Shown here piece after piece: positions 1 through 8,130 of a DNA stretch of 33,512 bases. The stretch lies in the NCBI GenBank assembly GCA_017694255.1, contig JADINC010000044.1:1-33512 (forward strand). The letters are read 5' to 3'. The first letter of the stretch is position 1, and each line of letters opens with the position of its first letter. A model generated the notes under the pieces. The model was not told the origin of the DNA, made no database searches, and saw only the letters and a program-made list of their open reading frames with translations. Made by a program: the position numbers and the translations under genes. The stretch comes from Candidatus Enterousia avistercoris (lineage in GTDB: Bacteria; Pseudomonadota; Alphaproteobacteria; Rs-D84).

Positions 1-747
1 GTTCTGGGGTCTGGCGCATTCATTCCTGGATTCGAAGATCAGGTAATCGGTCATAAATCAGGCGATGAATTTGATGTAAATGTAAAATTTCCCAAAGAAT
101 ATCATGCCGCAAATCTGGCGGGCAAAGACGCACGCTTTGCGGTCAAGGTACACGAAGTTCGCAAACACATATTGCCAGAATTAAACGACGAACTGGCGAA
201 ATCTGTGGGCCATGAATCCGTAGAAAAACTGCGCGAACATATTCGTACAATATTAAACGACCAATATGCCGAAGCCGCCAAACGCGACATGCGCAATGAA
301 CTGCTGGACATATTGGCCGACAAAGTGAAACTGGATTTGCCAGAAACCTTGGTTGACCAAGAATACAACATGGCAAAACAAGAACACGACCACACGCATG
401 CACATTGTGATGACGACTGTGGCGAAGAACATAAATGGGACGAAAAGAAAGAACGCCGTGACGCCGAACGTCGCGTTAAACTGGGCCTGATATTGGCGGA
501 ATGGGGCACCCAGAATAAAGTAGAGGTTTCACGCGACGACCTGCAACAGGCTGTTTGGGCCGAAGCAGCGCGTTATCCAGATCCTAAACAAGTATTTGAA
601 TTCTATAACAAAAATCAAAATGCGTTGGCAATGCTGCGCGGAATGATTTTTGAACGCAAGGCACTGGATGCAATGCTGACGCACGTCAAAACAAAAGAAA
701 AGGCCGTAAAACCCGAAGAATTGTTCCAACAGGCATCGGCAAAATAA
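1..747 (+). CDS. tig: trigger factor, C-terminal part (5' truncated by window edge)
   Basis: Frame 1 is open from base 1 (VLGSGAFIPGFEDQVIGHKSGDEFDVNVKFPKEY...), matching the trigger factor PPIase core, followed by a helical C-terminal domain (LPELNDELAKSVG...); stops at 747. Confidence 0.93.
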   Translation, partial: VLGSGAFIPGFEDQVIGHKSGDEFDVNVKFPKEYHAANLAGKDARFAVKVHEVRKHILPELNDELAKSVGHESVEKLREHIRTILNDQYAEAAKRDMRNELLDILADKVKLDLPETLVDQEYNMAKQEHDHTHAHCDDDCGEEHKWDEKKERRDAERRVKLGLILAEWGTQNKVEVSRDDLQQAVWAEAARYPDPKQVFEFYNKNQNALAMLRGMIFERKALDAMLTHVKTKEKAVKPEELFQQASAK

Positions 748-753
748 AACAAC

Positions 754-786
754 AAAATACGCGCAATACAAATGCGCGTATTTTTT
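754..786 (+). terminator. Rho-independent terminator after tig
   Basis: AATACGCGCA-ATACAAA-TGCGCGTATTTTTT hairpin plus T tract. Confidence 0.8.
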
Positions 787-802
787 AACACCGGGTGATA
801 TT

Positions 803-1759
803 ATGAAAGCGTATTTGGATATTCTGGAAAACATAATGACAAATGGGCACGACGTGCGCATGAATCGTACCGGCATCCCGGATATCGGACTGTCGGCCGG
901 CGCAGTATTTGAACATGACATGTCAACAGGCTTTCCATTAATAACAACAAAAAAAATGGGGTTAAAAAATATCGCCACAGAACTGGAATTTTTTCTGCGT
1001 GGAATAACTGATAAAAAATGGCTGCAAGACAGAAATTGCCACATCTGGGACGAATGGGCAAACCCGATAAAGGTTGAACAAGAATATAACATTGCCACCA
1101 ATAAATTACCAAAATTAACAGATACAGAAAAAACGCAAATCCGCAATTCTATTATGGACAAGGAACGCGATTTGGGTCCAATTTATGGTTTCCAATGGCG
1201 TCATTTTGGTGGCGAATACCAGTGGAATCAAAAACGTATTGACGCAAAACCGACTGATAATTTCAACCCACAAACCCCAGGCATAGACCAGGTACAAAAC
1301 GCCATCGACAAATTAAAAAACAATCCGAACGACCGCCGCATACTGGTCAGTGCATGGAACCCCGTCGCCATTCCACAAATGGCGTTGCCACCATGCCATG
1401 TAATGCACCAGTTGGTTGTGCGCGATAGCAAATTGTCTTTAATCTGGACCCAGCGTTCATGCGACATGTTCTTGGGCGTGCCGTATAATATCGCCAGTTA
1501 TGCATTATTACTGTTATTATATGCCAAAGAAGCTGGGATGGAACCAGGAACATTAAAAGGTGAACTGCACGATGCGCACATATACCAAAATCACATTCCC
1601 CAGGTACGCGAACAATTATCGCGCGAACCGTACCCATTGCCAACGGTGGAAATTCCAAATGAAAACTGGCGCGGTATGCTGAATTGGTCGGCCCAAGATG
1701 GATTTATCTTGAAAAACTATGTGTACCACGCCAAATTACGTGGTGATGTTGCACGCTAA
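803..1759 (+). CDS. thyA: thymidylate synthase
   Basis: 318 aa; RTGIPDIGLSAGAVFEHDMSTGFPLITTKK, ALPPCHVMHQ catalytic Cys motif, RSCDMFLGVPYNIASYALL. Confidence 0.97.
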   Translation: MKAYLDILENIMTNGHDVRMNRTGIPDIGLSAGAVFEHDMSTGFPLITTKKMGLKNIATELEFFLRGITDKKWLQDRNCHIWDEWANPIKVEQEYNIATNKLPKLTDTEKTQIRNSIMDKERDLGPIYGFQWRHFGGEYQWNQKRIDAKPTDNFNPQTPGIDQVQNAIDKLKNNPNDRRILVSAWNPVAIPQMALPPCHVMHQLVVRDSKLSLIWTQRSCDMFLGVPYNIASYALLLLLYAKEAGMEPGTLKGELHDAHIYQNHIPQVREQLSREPYPLPTVEIPNENWRGMLNWSAQDGFILKNYVYHAKLRGDVAR

Positions 1760-1802
1760 AAATACCATAATAAAAGCGCCCACCAAGCGGACGTTTATTT
1801 AA

Positions 1803-1830
1803 TTGACATATGTTCCAATAGTGTTAACAT
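1803..1830 (+). promoter_or_regulatory. sigma70-like promoter upstream of the 162-aa ORF
   Basis: TTGACA at 1803-1808, 16-bp spacer, TAACAT at 1825-1830. Confidence 0.5.
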
Positions 1831-1859
1831 TCACCATGTGTTATCCAAAGGGATTTTAA

Positions 1860-2348
1860 ATGGAACAAAATTTACTGCCTATTTATAAATTACGCATGAT
1901 GTTTTTAGAAAAAATTAATCCAACTTTTTTCATAAAAAATGCCGATTTGATACGTCGCACATCTCTGGCGGCCCAAGATTATTTATTATCTGGCGCATAC
2001 GGCGAATATAAATTCATGATGGGGCGCCATTTCAGAAATTTACCTGGCTATATTGCTGTACATAAAAAATATAATTTACCATATAATCCATATGCAATGA
2101 CACCAGAAAACACTACATTAAACCCTGGTCTGGTCATGGATTTAGCAAATTCGTTAAATACAGATATAATAAACCTGGTGGTGAACAGCAAAGGTGAAAT
2201 TACCGATATGCGCAACCTGCCCAAATCCGAAGTCTTGCGTGTATATCATAATTCCCAAAACAACGGCACCCCAATAAATGTATTGCAATACGTGCCAATG
2301 TTTCAAATTGAACGTATGATATTTGCATCACACCAGACAACACGCTAG
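1860..2348 (+). CDS. hypothetical protein (162 aa; possibly PAS-like)
   Basis: Complete ORF behind a promoter-like sequence; no confident family assignment. Confidence 0.75.
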   Translation: MEQNLLPIYKLRMMFLEKINPTFFIKNADLIRRTSLAAQDYLLSGAYGEYKFMMGRHFRNLPGYIAVHKKYNLPYNPYAMTPENTTLNPGLVMDLANSLNTDIINLVVNSKGEITDMRNLPKSEVLRVYHNSQNNGTPINVLQYVPMFQIERMIFASHQTTR

Positions 2349-2381
2349 GGATAGAATCAAAACGATAAAGCAGGGGGGACC

Positions 2382-2837
2382 ATGAAAAAAATTGCATCTG
2401 TATTTTGTGCGCTGATATTATCGGCCTGTGGCGCGAATTTAAATGTCGACCGATATGAAACGTCAGGTGCCGGTACGGTAAACACTGTATCCGAAGGCGT
2501 AATAATAAACGTTCGCCCCGTTACAATCGCAACCGAAAATGGCGAAGTAGGCCAACTGGCAGGCGGTGTCATCGGCGGCGTTGCCGGCAGCATGATCAGC
2601 GACAATACATTAATGCAAACAATCGGTGCAGTTGGCGGCGCGGTTCTGGGTGGCTATGCCGGTGGCAAGGCCCAAGAAGGTCTGTCGTCCCAGCGTGGCA
2701 TGGAATACATTGTAAAACTGGATTCTGGAAAATCTATCACATTAACCCAGGGTGACGATGTTGTATTTTCGGTGGGCCAGTCCGTATATGTTCTGGATGC
2801 AGACAGTGGTGAACGCGCCCGCATAATTGCTAAATAA
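2382..2837 (+). CDS. glycine-zipper outer-membrane lipoprotein (SlyB/Pcp-like)
   Basis: Lipobox-type signal (LILSAC), GGVIGGVAGSMISDN...IGAVGGAVLGGYAGGKAQE glycine zipper. Confidence 0.85.
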   Translation: MKKIASVFCALILSACGANLNVDRYETSGAGTVNTVSEGVIINVRPVTIATENGEVGQLAGGVIGGVAGSMISDNTLMQTIGAVGGAVLGGYAGGKAQEGLSSQRGMEYIVKLDSGKSITLTQGDDVVFSVGQSVYVLDADSGERARIIAK

Positions 2838-2864
2838 AAAATCGCCCGAATGGGCGTTTTTTTT
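2836..2864 (+). terminator. Rho-independent terminator
   Basis: CGCCC-GAAT-GGGCG followed by T8. Confidence 0.8.
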
Positions 2865-2871
2865 ATTTTAT

Positions 2872-3270
2872 TTAACGCGTTTTTTGTTGCTGCTTTCTAA
2901 TAATTTCTTCTTGTTCTTTATCTTTTGCGACCCAATTACCGACCTTTGCGCCAAACAATGCACTTATCCCCGCAAACGCGCCAATTATTCCATACATTCC
3001 ATATGGTGTCATGGCATATTTTTCAGCTGTTCCACCGTTTACATAATAATATTTATGTGATTCTGGTGCATTAAAATTATACGCCGTTTCAAAACGATGT
3101 TTTAACGAATAATCACTGATATTCCTATTAATAACATATCCAGTGCCATGCGCCACCAGCCCCATTGCCGCCAACATTGCCGCCGTCAAGACACCGGAAC
3201 ACACACCACTGAATATACCCATACCCGCAGAATATGCCACGCGTTTTAATTTGTTGTTTGTCGAAACCAT
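2872..3270 (-). CDS. hypothetical membrane protein, start taken at MVSTNNKL
   Basis: Two hydrophobic glycine-rich segments; AAGGA ribosome-binding site precedes the internal ATG at 3270, whereas the ORF track extends to 3312. Confidence 0.6.
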   Translation of the reverse strand: MVSTNNKLKRVAYSAGMGIFSGVCSGVLTAAMLAAMGLVAHGTGYVINRNISDYSLKHRFETAYNFNAPESHKYYYVNGGTAEKYAMTPYGMYGIIGAFAGISALFGAKVGNWVAKDKEQEEIIRKQQQKTR

Positions 3271-3355
3271 ATGTTTTATATCCTTTTTTATATCATATAT
3301 ATATATATCCAATTTAAAAAATTTGTCAAACTATTTTATGCGCACTTAAAAATTC

Positions 3356-3384
3356 TTGATTTTTCAAAGATTTCTGTATATAAT
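3356..3384 (+). promoter_or_regulatory. sigma70-like promoter of rpsA
   Basis: TTGATT at 3356-3361, 17-bp spacer, TATAAT at 3379-3384. Confidence 0.7.
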
Positions 3385-3395
3385 CACGACGATTT

Positions 3396-3442
3396 TGCGG
3401 GTGGGCGCATAATCAATCCGATTAACCCCACAAGTCCTCGCA
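3396..3442 (+). promoter_or_regulatory. candidate structured 5' leader of rpsA mRNA
   Basis: TGCG...GTGGG...TAATC-AATCC-GATTA...CCCAC...CGCA can form a three-segment stem just downstream of the promoter. Confidence 0.4.
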
Positions 3443-3486
3443 CTATATAACATAATTGCGACGGCCAACTTTGTTTAAATTTCTAT

Positions 3487-5175
3487 ATGAAAGATTTATC
3501 CAAAGACTTATATAATCCCGTATCCGGCGAAGATTTCGTCCAGATGTTTAACAAAGATTATGGAACCCAAGAAACATTGCAAGGATACGCCACCAAGGGC
3601 ACAGTCAAAGATATTCGCGGTGATTTCGCGTTGGTTGATGTGGGCCTGAAATCCGAAGGACGCGTTCCATTAAAAGAATTTGGCGCATCCGTACCATCTG
3701 TGGGCGATATTATCGACGTTTTTGTCGAACGCTATGAATCCCGCGAAGGTACCGCCGTTCTGTCTTATACCAAGGCACGCGCTGAAAAGGCATGGAAAGA
3801 ACTGGAAAAAACCGTTGCCGAAGGCATTGACCCCGAAGGAACAATCATCGACGTTGTTCGTGGCGGATACACTGTTGACATCAACGGCGTTTTTGCGTTT
3901 ATGCCATCATCCCAGGTGGACTATAAACCTGTCCGTGATCCAAAATCATTAATTGGATTAAAAGACAAATTCCGTATTTTAAAAATGGACGCATTACGTA
4001 CAAACGCGATTGTATCGCGTCGCGCAATCCAGGCTGACTCTATCGCTGCGGCACAACGCGAAGCGATGAAGAACATCGCATTGGGCGCAGTTATCGAAGG
4101 TACGGTGAAAAACATCACCGATTACGGTGTGTTCGTTGATTTGGGCGGAATCGACGGTTTATTGCACGTAACAGACCTGTCATGGAAACGTGTAAACCAC
4201 CCACGCGAACTGGTTCATGTTGGCCAAAAAATCCAGGTAAAGGTTATCCAATTCGACCCAGAAACACATCGTATTTCATTGGGCGCGAAACAACTGGAAG
4301 AAGACCCATGGGAAAACGCATCACGCGCATTCAATGTTGGCGACACAGTATCTGGCAAGGTTTCATCTTTGACAGATTACGGCGCATTCATTGACCTGGG
4401 CAATAATATCGAAGGCCTGGTTCACATGTCCGAACTATCATGGACAAACAAAAACATCCACCCCAGCAAAGTTTTACAGGTTGGCCAGGATGTAAACGTT
4501 GTCGTTTTGGGCATTGACCAAGACAAACGTCGTATTTCATTGGGGTACAAGCAATTGCAACCAAATCCATGGAAACAATTCGCAGAAACACACAATGTCG
4601 GCGATGTTATTACTGGTCCAATCAAGAACACAACCGAATTCGGTCTGTTCGTTGCATTGACACCAGAACTGGACGGAATGGTTCACATTTCCGACCTGTC
4701 TTGGAATAAACTGGACGAAGAAGAATTAAAGAAATTCGTCCGTGGCCAAGAAGTAACTGCAAAAATTTTGGACATCAATCCAGAAAAAGAACGCATTACA
4801 CTGGGCATCAAACAGTTAACCGAAGGCGCCGACAGCCACAGCGCATCGCTGAAAAAGGGCGCGGTTGTTTCCGGCACTGTATCCGAAATAACCCCAGACG
4901 AATTGACTTTGGCATTACCAAACGATATTCGTGGCGTTATCCGTCGCACAGACCTGTCGCGCGAAAAGTCTGAACAAGACACCAGCAAATTCAAGGTCGG
5001 CGACACAGTCGAAGCATCTGTTGTATCCGTTGACAACAATGTTGTAAAACTGTCTATCCGCGCGTTGCAAGTAACGCTGGAAAAACAGGCGGTCAAAGAA
5101 TATGCCAACCAGGCCGACAGTGGTTCTGTACTGGGCGATATTCTGGGTGCTGCGATTGAAAACAGCAAAAAATAA
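3487..5175 (+). CDS. rpsA: 30S ribosomal protein S1
   Basis: 562 aa with six S1-type repeats (e.g. GTVKNITDYGVFVDLGGIDGLLHVTDLSWKRVNHP). Confidence 0.97.
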   Translation: MKDLSKDLYNPVSGEDFVQMFNKDYGTQETLQGYATKGTVKDIRGDFALVDVGLKSEGRVPLKEFGASVPSVGDIIDVFVERYESREGTAVLSYTKARAEKAWKELEKTVAEGIDPEGTIIDVVRGGYTVDINGVFAFMPSSQVDYKPVRDPKSLIGLKDKFRILKMDALRTNAIVSRRAIQADSIAAAQREAMKNIALGAVIEGTVKNITDYGVFVDLGGIDGLLHVTDLSWKRVNHPRELVHVGQKIQVKVIQFDPETHRISLGAKQLEEDPWENASRAFNVGDTVSGKVSSLTDYGAFIDLGNNIEGLVHMSELSWTNKNIHPSKVLQVGQDVNVVVLGIDQDKRRISLGYKQLQPNPWKQFAETHNVGDVITGPIKNTTEFGLFVALTPELDGMVHISDLSWNKLDEEELKKFVRGQEVTAKILDINPEKERITLGIKQLTEGADSHSASLKKGAVVSGTVSEITPDELTLALPNDIRGVIRRTDLSREKSEQDTSKFKVGDTVEASVVSVDNNVVKLSIRALQVTLEKQAVKEYANQADSGSVLGDILGAAIENSKK

Positions 5176-5200
5176 GATAAATCCATTTTATCTTTATATA

Positions 5201-5230
5201 CAGAACCCGCACTTGCCGGGTTCTGTTTTT
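5201..5230 (+). terminator. Rho-independent terminator after rpsA
   Basis: AGAACCCG-CACTTGC-CGGGTTCT plus T tract. Confidence 0.75.
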
Positions 5231-5239
5231 TATGTTAAA

Positions 5240-5803
5240 ATGAAACACATGAAACAGATGATTCTTTTAATGGGCGGCCAGGGCGTAGGCAAGGGCACTT
5301 TTGCCCGCATGTTGAACAACCACAACAAATACAAAATCATTGAAACGGGAAAAATGTTGCGCGACGCCGCGACAACAGATAAAACCATCGCCGACATTAT
5401 GGCCCGTGGCGAATTGTTGCCATTTGAAACCCTGGTCCATTTAATCGAAAAAAACATCGACACTGACCATGATTTATTACTGGATGGTTTCCCACGCACA
5501 ATGGACCAGGCAAAATGGCTGGTTGATAATTACGCCGATAAATTTAATATCCATGTACTGTATTTAAATGTCCCCGAATCCGTTATGATTGCCCGCATTC
5601 AAAAACGCATCCGCGAAGGTGGCGGTCGCGCCGATGATGCCGATACATCTGCGGTCCGCAAACGCCTGGACACATTTTGGCATACGACAATGCCGGCAAT
5701 AGAATGGCTGGCCACGGTACCAAACATTAAATTTTCAGACATTGATGTAACGGGGGACGTGGACAAAAATTTTCAAAATATATTACAGGCACTAAAACAA
5801 TAA
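5240..5803 (+). CDS. adk: adenylate kinase / nucleoside monophosphate kinase family
   Basis: ILLMGGQGVGKGTFA P-loop, LLDGFPRTMDQAKWL; start at 5240 or 5249 rather than the track's 5102. Confidence 0.85.
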   Translation: MKHMKQMILLMGGQGVGKGTFARMLNNHNKYKIIETGKMLRDAATTDKTIADIMARGELLPFETLVHLIEKNIDTDHDLLLDGFPRTMDQAKWLVDNYADKFNIHVLYLNVPESVMIARIQKRIREGGGRADDADTSAVRKRLDTFWHTTMPAIEWLATVPNIKFSDIDVTGDVDKNFQNILQALKQ

Positions 5804-5830
5804 AAAACGCTCACACACGGCGTTTTTATT
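5802..5830. terminator. bidirectional terminator between convergent adk and corA
   Basis: AAAAAACGC-TCACACACG-GCGTTTTTATT between convergent genes. Confidence 0.5.
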
Positions 5831-6710
5831 GCACACGGCGTCGCACCAAACTGAACATTGCAAATCCCAACAGCAACACCATTATCAAAACTAAAATCGT
5901 TGTCGCAGTTTGTTCATTATCTGCAAACGGCAATTTCATATTCATTCCATAATACCCAACTATAACCGTGGGTACGACCAAAATAATATTCCACATAGTC
6001 AAACGATTAATGTACGTATTAGAATCCATATTGATCACGCTTTCAAACGTTTCTTTGACAGATTTTAACATCTTGCTATACGATGTTACGACCTCTATCC
6101 CCTGGGACAATTCAATACGCGCATCTTCGGTTAATTCCTTGGCTTCTTCGGTTTTCACAAATCCGCGCACTTTTTCCAATTTGTCCAACACGGCCACATT
6201 GCCCTTTAATCCCGCCATATACAGTGTATAGCTGTTTTCAACCTCTAACAGTGCCATCAGTTCACGTTTACGCACACGTTCTTGTAATAACTTCTTAGAC
6301 GCCATAACACGCTTGTTCAATTCTTTCAGCGACCGTAAATATGACTCCGCAATATAGTAAATTATATTTAGCACAAATTCTTCGCGTGATGTTTTTTCGT
6401 CTGTCTTTATTTTATCCAACAAATCACACCGTTTTCGACACACCGTAATAACACGATTCGAAGAATATATTATTGATAACGGTTCTGTATGCCATAGCGT
6501 ATCTGTTTCGCGGTTTATTATTGGAAAGCGGACAATAATAACCTTGTAATCATCTTCGACTTCGAATCGTGGTTGTTCATCAGGGTCCAAAATATCCGAA
6601 ATAGTATCTTCATCAATTTTGTATTCCGTCTGCAAGCGTTCAAAATCATCATGATCCGGATTGCCAACATTAATCCATGAAAAAGATTTTAATTTTTCTG
6701 TTATAAACAT
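5826..6710 (-). CDS. corA: CorA family magnesium/cobalt transporter
   Basis: Two C-terminal TM segments with YGMNM motif (VVGYYGMNMKLPF); N-terminal domain ILDPDEQPRFEVEDDYKVIIVRFP. Confidence 0.92.
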   Translation of the reverse strand: MFITEKLKSFSWINVGNPDHDDFERLQTEYKIDEDTISDILDPDEQPRFEVEDDYKVIIVRFPIINRETDTLWHTEPLSIIYSSNRVITVCRKRCDLLDKIKTDEKTSREEFVLNIIYYIAESYLRSLKELNKRVMASKKLLQERVRKRELMALLEVENSYTLYMAGLKGNVAVLDKLEKVRGFVKTEEAKELTEDARIELSQGIEVVTSYSKMLKSVKETFESVINMDSNTYINRLTMWNIILVVPTVIVGYYGMNMKLPFADNEQTATTILVLIMVLLLGFAMFSLVRRRVQ

Positions 6711-6846
6711 GCCGCACCCCACAAATACACGAATAAATTCTATTACATTTATTAATAAAAATCAAACCCACCCCAGGAATAAATTTTTATACAGAATTAA
6801 CAAGAAAAATGTTAAACTGCCCAATATAAAACCCCAGGGATAAAAC

Positions 6847-7278
6847 ATGCCAATGATACAAACAACATCTTTTAAAATCGCACAATATATATTAATGTTT
6901 TTGGTCGCCGCACTTTGCGTTGGAATTATTGTATGGGTAATCAGTGCACAAAACACGCAAAATACATTAAATGCGACATCAGACAACGTAATTCGCGTAA
7001 ATAACAATACCAGTCCATGCATCCAAAATGTAAATAATAAAATCGCCCAAATGTGGGCATATAATTCAGACGCGATCCCTGAAAAATACCTGGCCATCGC
7101 CAACGAATACCCAAACGAAAAAATTACAACAAAAATAGACGGCACATGCAATAACACAAAATTTACATGTCGCCCAGGTCAAATGCGTCGCGATTGCGAT
7201 CCATGCGCGGCGGGCACCGCACGACAAATCGCAATGGACCAGCACATTACCGACACCATTGCCCAAGAATGCAAATAA
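6847..7278 (+). CDS. hypothetical protein with N-terminal TM anchor and Cys-containing C-terminal domain
   Basis: 143 aa; N-terminal hydrophobic helix, then ...CNNTKFTCRPGQMRRDCDPCAAG. Confidence 0.7.
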   Translation: MPMIQTTSFKIAQYILMFLVAALCVGIIVWVISAQNTQNTLNATSDNVIRVNNNTSPCIQNVNNKIAQMWAYNSDAIPEKYLAIANEYPNEKITTKIDGTCNNTKFTCRPGQMRRDCDPCAAGTARQIAMDQHITDTIAQECK

Positions 7279-7311
7279 AAAAAGTGGCGCCCATCCGGGC
7301 GCCTATTTTTT
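7276..7311. terminator. bidirectional terminator
   Basis: GGCGCCC-ATCC-GGGCGCC flanked by A and T tracts, between convergent genes. Confidence 0.75.
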
Positions 7312-7687
7312 ATATTTTCTCTATAACCACTATGGCGGCAGAACTATTATCCTGGTCCGTTATAGACAAATGCACCATTGCATCACCGCCGGTTTTTTCT
7401 TTTAACGCGGCCTTGGCCCCGCCTGCCAACAGTAATTCCGGACGTCCCGCATCATCATGAACAACCGACACATCAGAAAACGCAATATCATCGCCAAAAC
7501 CAGTACCCAACGCCTTCAAACATGCTTCGCGCGCGGCCCAGAAATTTGCCAAATGCTTTTCTGCATTTGCATTATCTGCATCAGCATATTCCAATTCTTT
7601 TTTTGTAAATATACGTTGTTTTTTGAATGCAGACCAATCCAGAAACCGATCGCATTCGACCAAATCAATTCCTATGCCTACTATCAC
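7310..7687 (-). CDS. acpS: holo-[acyl-carrier-protein] synthase, probable GTG start at 7687
   Basis: VIVGIGIDLVECDRF, FWAAREACLKALGTG, VHLSITDQDNSSAAIVV; the ORF track extends to 7771. Confidence 0.92.
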   Translation of the reverse strand: MIVGIGIDLVECDRFLDWSAFKKQRIFTKKELEYADADNANAEKHLANFWAAREACLKALGTGFGDDIAFSDVSVVHDDAGRPELLLAGGAKAALKEKTGGDAMVHLSITDQDNSSAAIVVIEKI

Positions 7688-7805
7688 GGACGACTCCCTA
7701 TTTATATTTAGATATGGGCATACTAATAACTTTTTTCCGATTCGTGCAAGCATAAAATATATCCCTTGCATTTCGTTTTTCAGAATTGTATAAATATACG
7801 CATGT

Positions 7806-7882
7806 CGGGGCGTAGCTCAGCCTGGTAGAGTACTTGCATGGGGTGCAAGGGGTCGCAGGTTCGATTCCTGTCGCCCCGACCA
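7806..7882 (+). tRNA. tRNA-Pro(GGG)
   Basis: Full cloverleaf, CGGGGCG/CGCCCCG acceptor, CTTGC-ATGGGGT-GCAAG anticodon arm, encoded CCA. Confidence 0.95.
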
Positions 7883-7893
7883 TAAATAAAAAA

Positions 7894-7922
7894 TAAACCG
7901 CCATCGTGCGGTTTGTTTTTTA
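7894..7922 (+). terminator. terminator after tRNA-Pro
   Basis: AAACCGC-CATCGT-GCGGTTT plus T tract. Confidence 0.7.
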
Positions 7923-7924
7923 TT

Positions 7925-8090
7925 TACAGTGGGTATAACAGAAGCGACCTTGCATACGCAGTATGCCCAGGTTCGACAACGAGTAGATTTGACCAAGCGA
8001 TGATACTTCATCGCGCAGTCAAATCGTTACGAGTGCCCCACAGCCGGCACCCCTGTGCCGCGCGAGGGATTCCCTGTCGCCCCGACCATA
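7925..8090 (+). other. structured segment ending in a duplicated tRNA-Pro 3' end (pseudo-tRNA or possible ncRNA)
   Basis: ATTCCCTGTCGCCCCGACCATAAATAAAAA repeats the tRNA-Pro 3' end and downstream sequence. Hairpins inside: GCATA-CGCAG-TATGC; GATTTGAC...GCGATGA-TACT-TCATCGC...GTCAAATC (interior hairpin as written, one offset base); CGGCAC-CCCT-GTGCCG. Confidence 0.5.
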
Positions 8091-8095
8091 AATAA

Positions 8096-8125
8096 AAACC
8101 GTCCATTTGGGCGGTCTTTATTTTT
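8096..8125 (+). terminator. terminator after the duplicated tRNA 3' end
   Basis: ACCGTCC-ATTT-GGGCGGT followed by T-rich tract. Confidence 0.55.
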
Positions 8126-8130
8126 TTCTC

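Noticed and set aside
529-1161. - strand 210-aa ORF across the tig/thyA junction
   Set aside because: Antisense to two clear genes and crosses a terminator
7817-8011. - strand 64-aa ORF with GRQESNLRPLAPHASTLPG
   Set aside because: Typical spurious translation through the antisense of a tRNA gene
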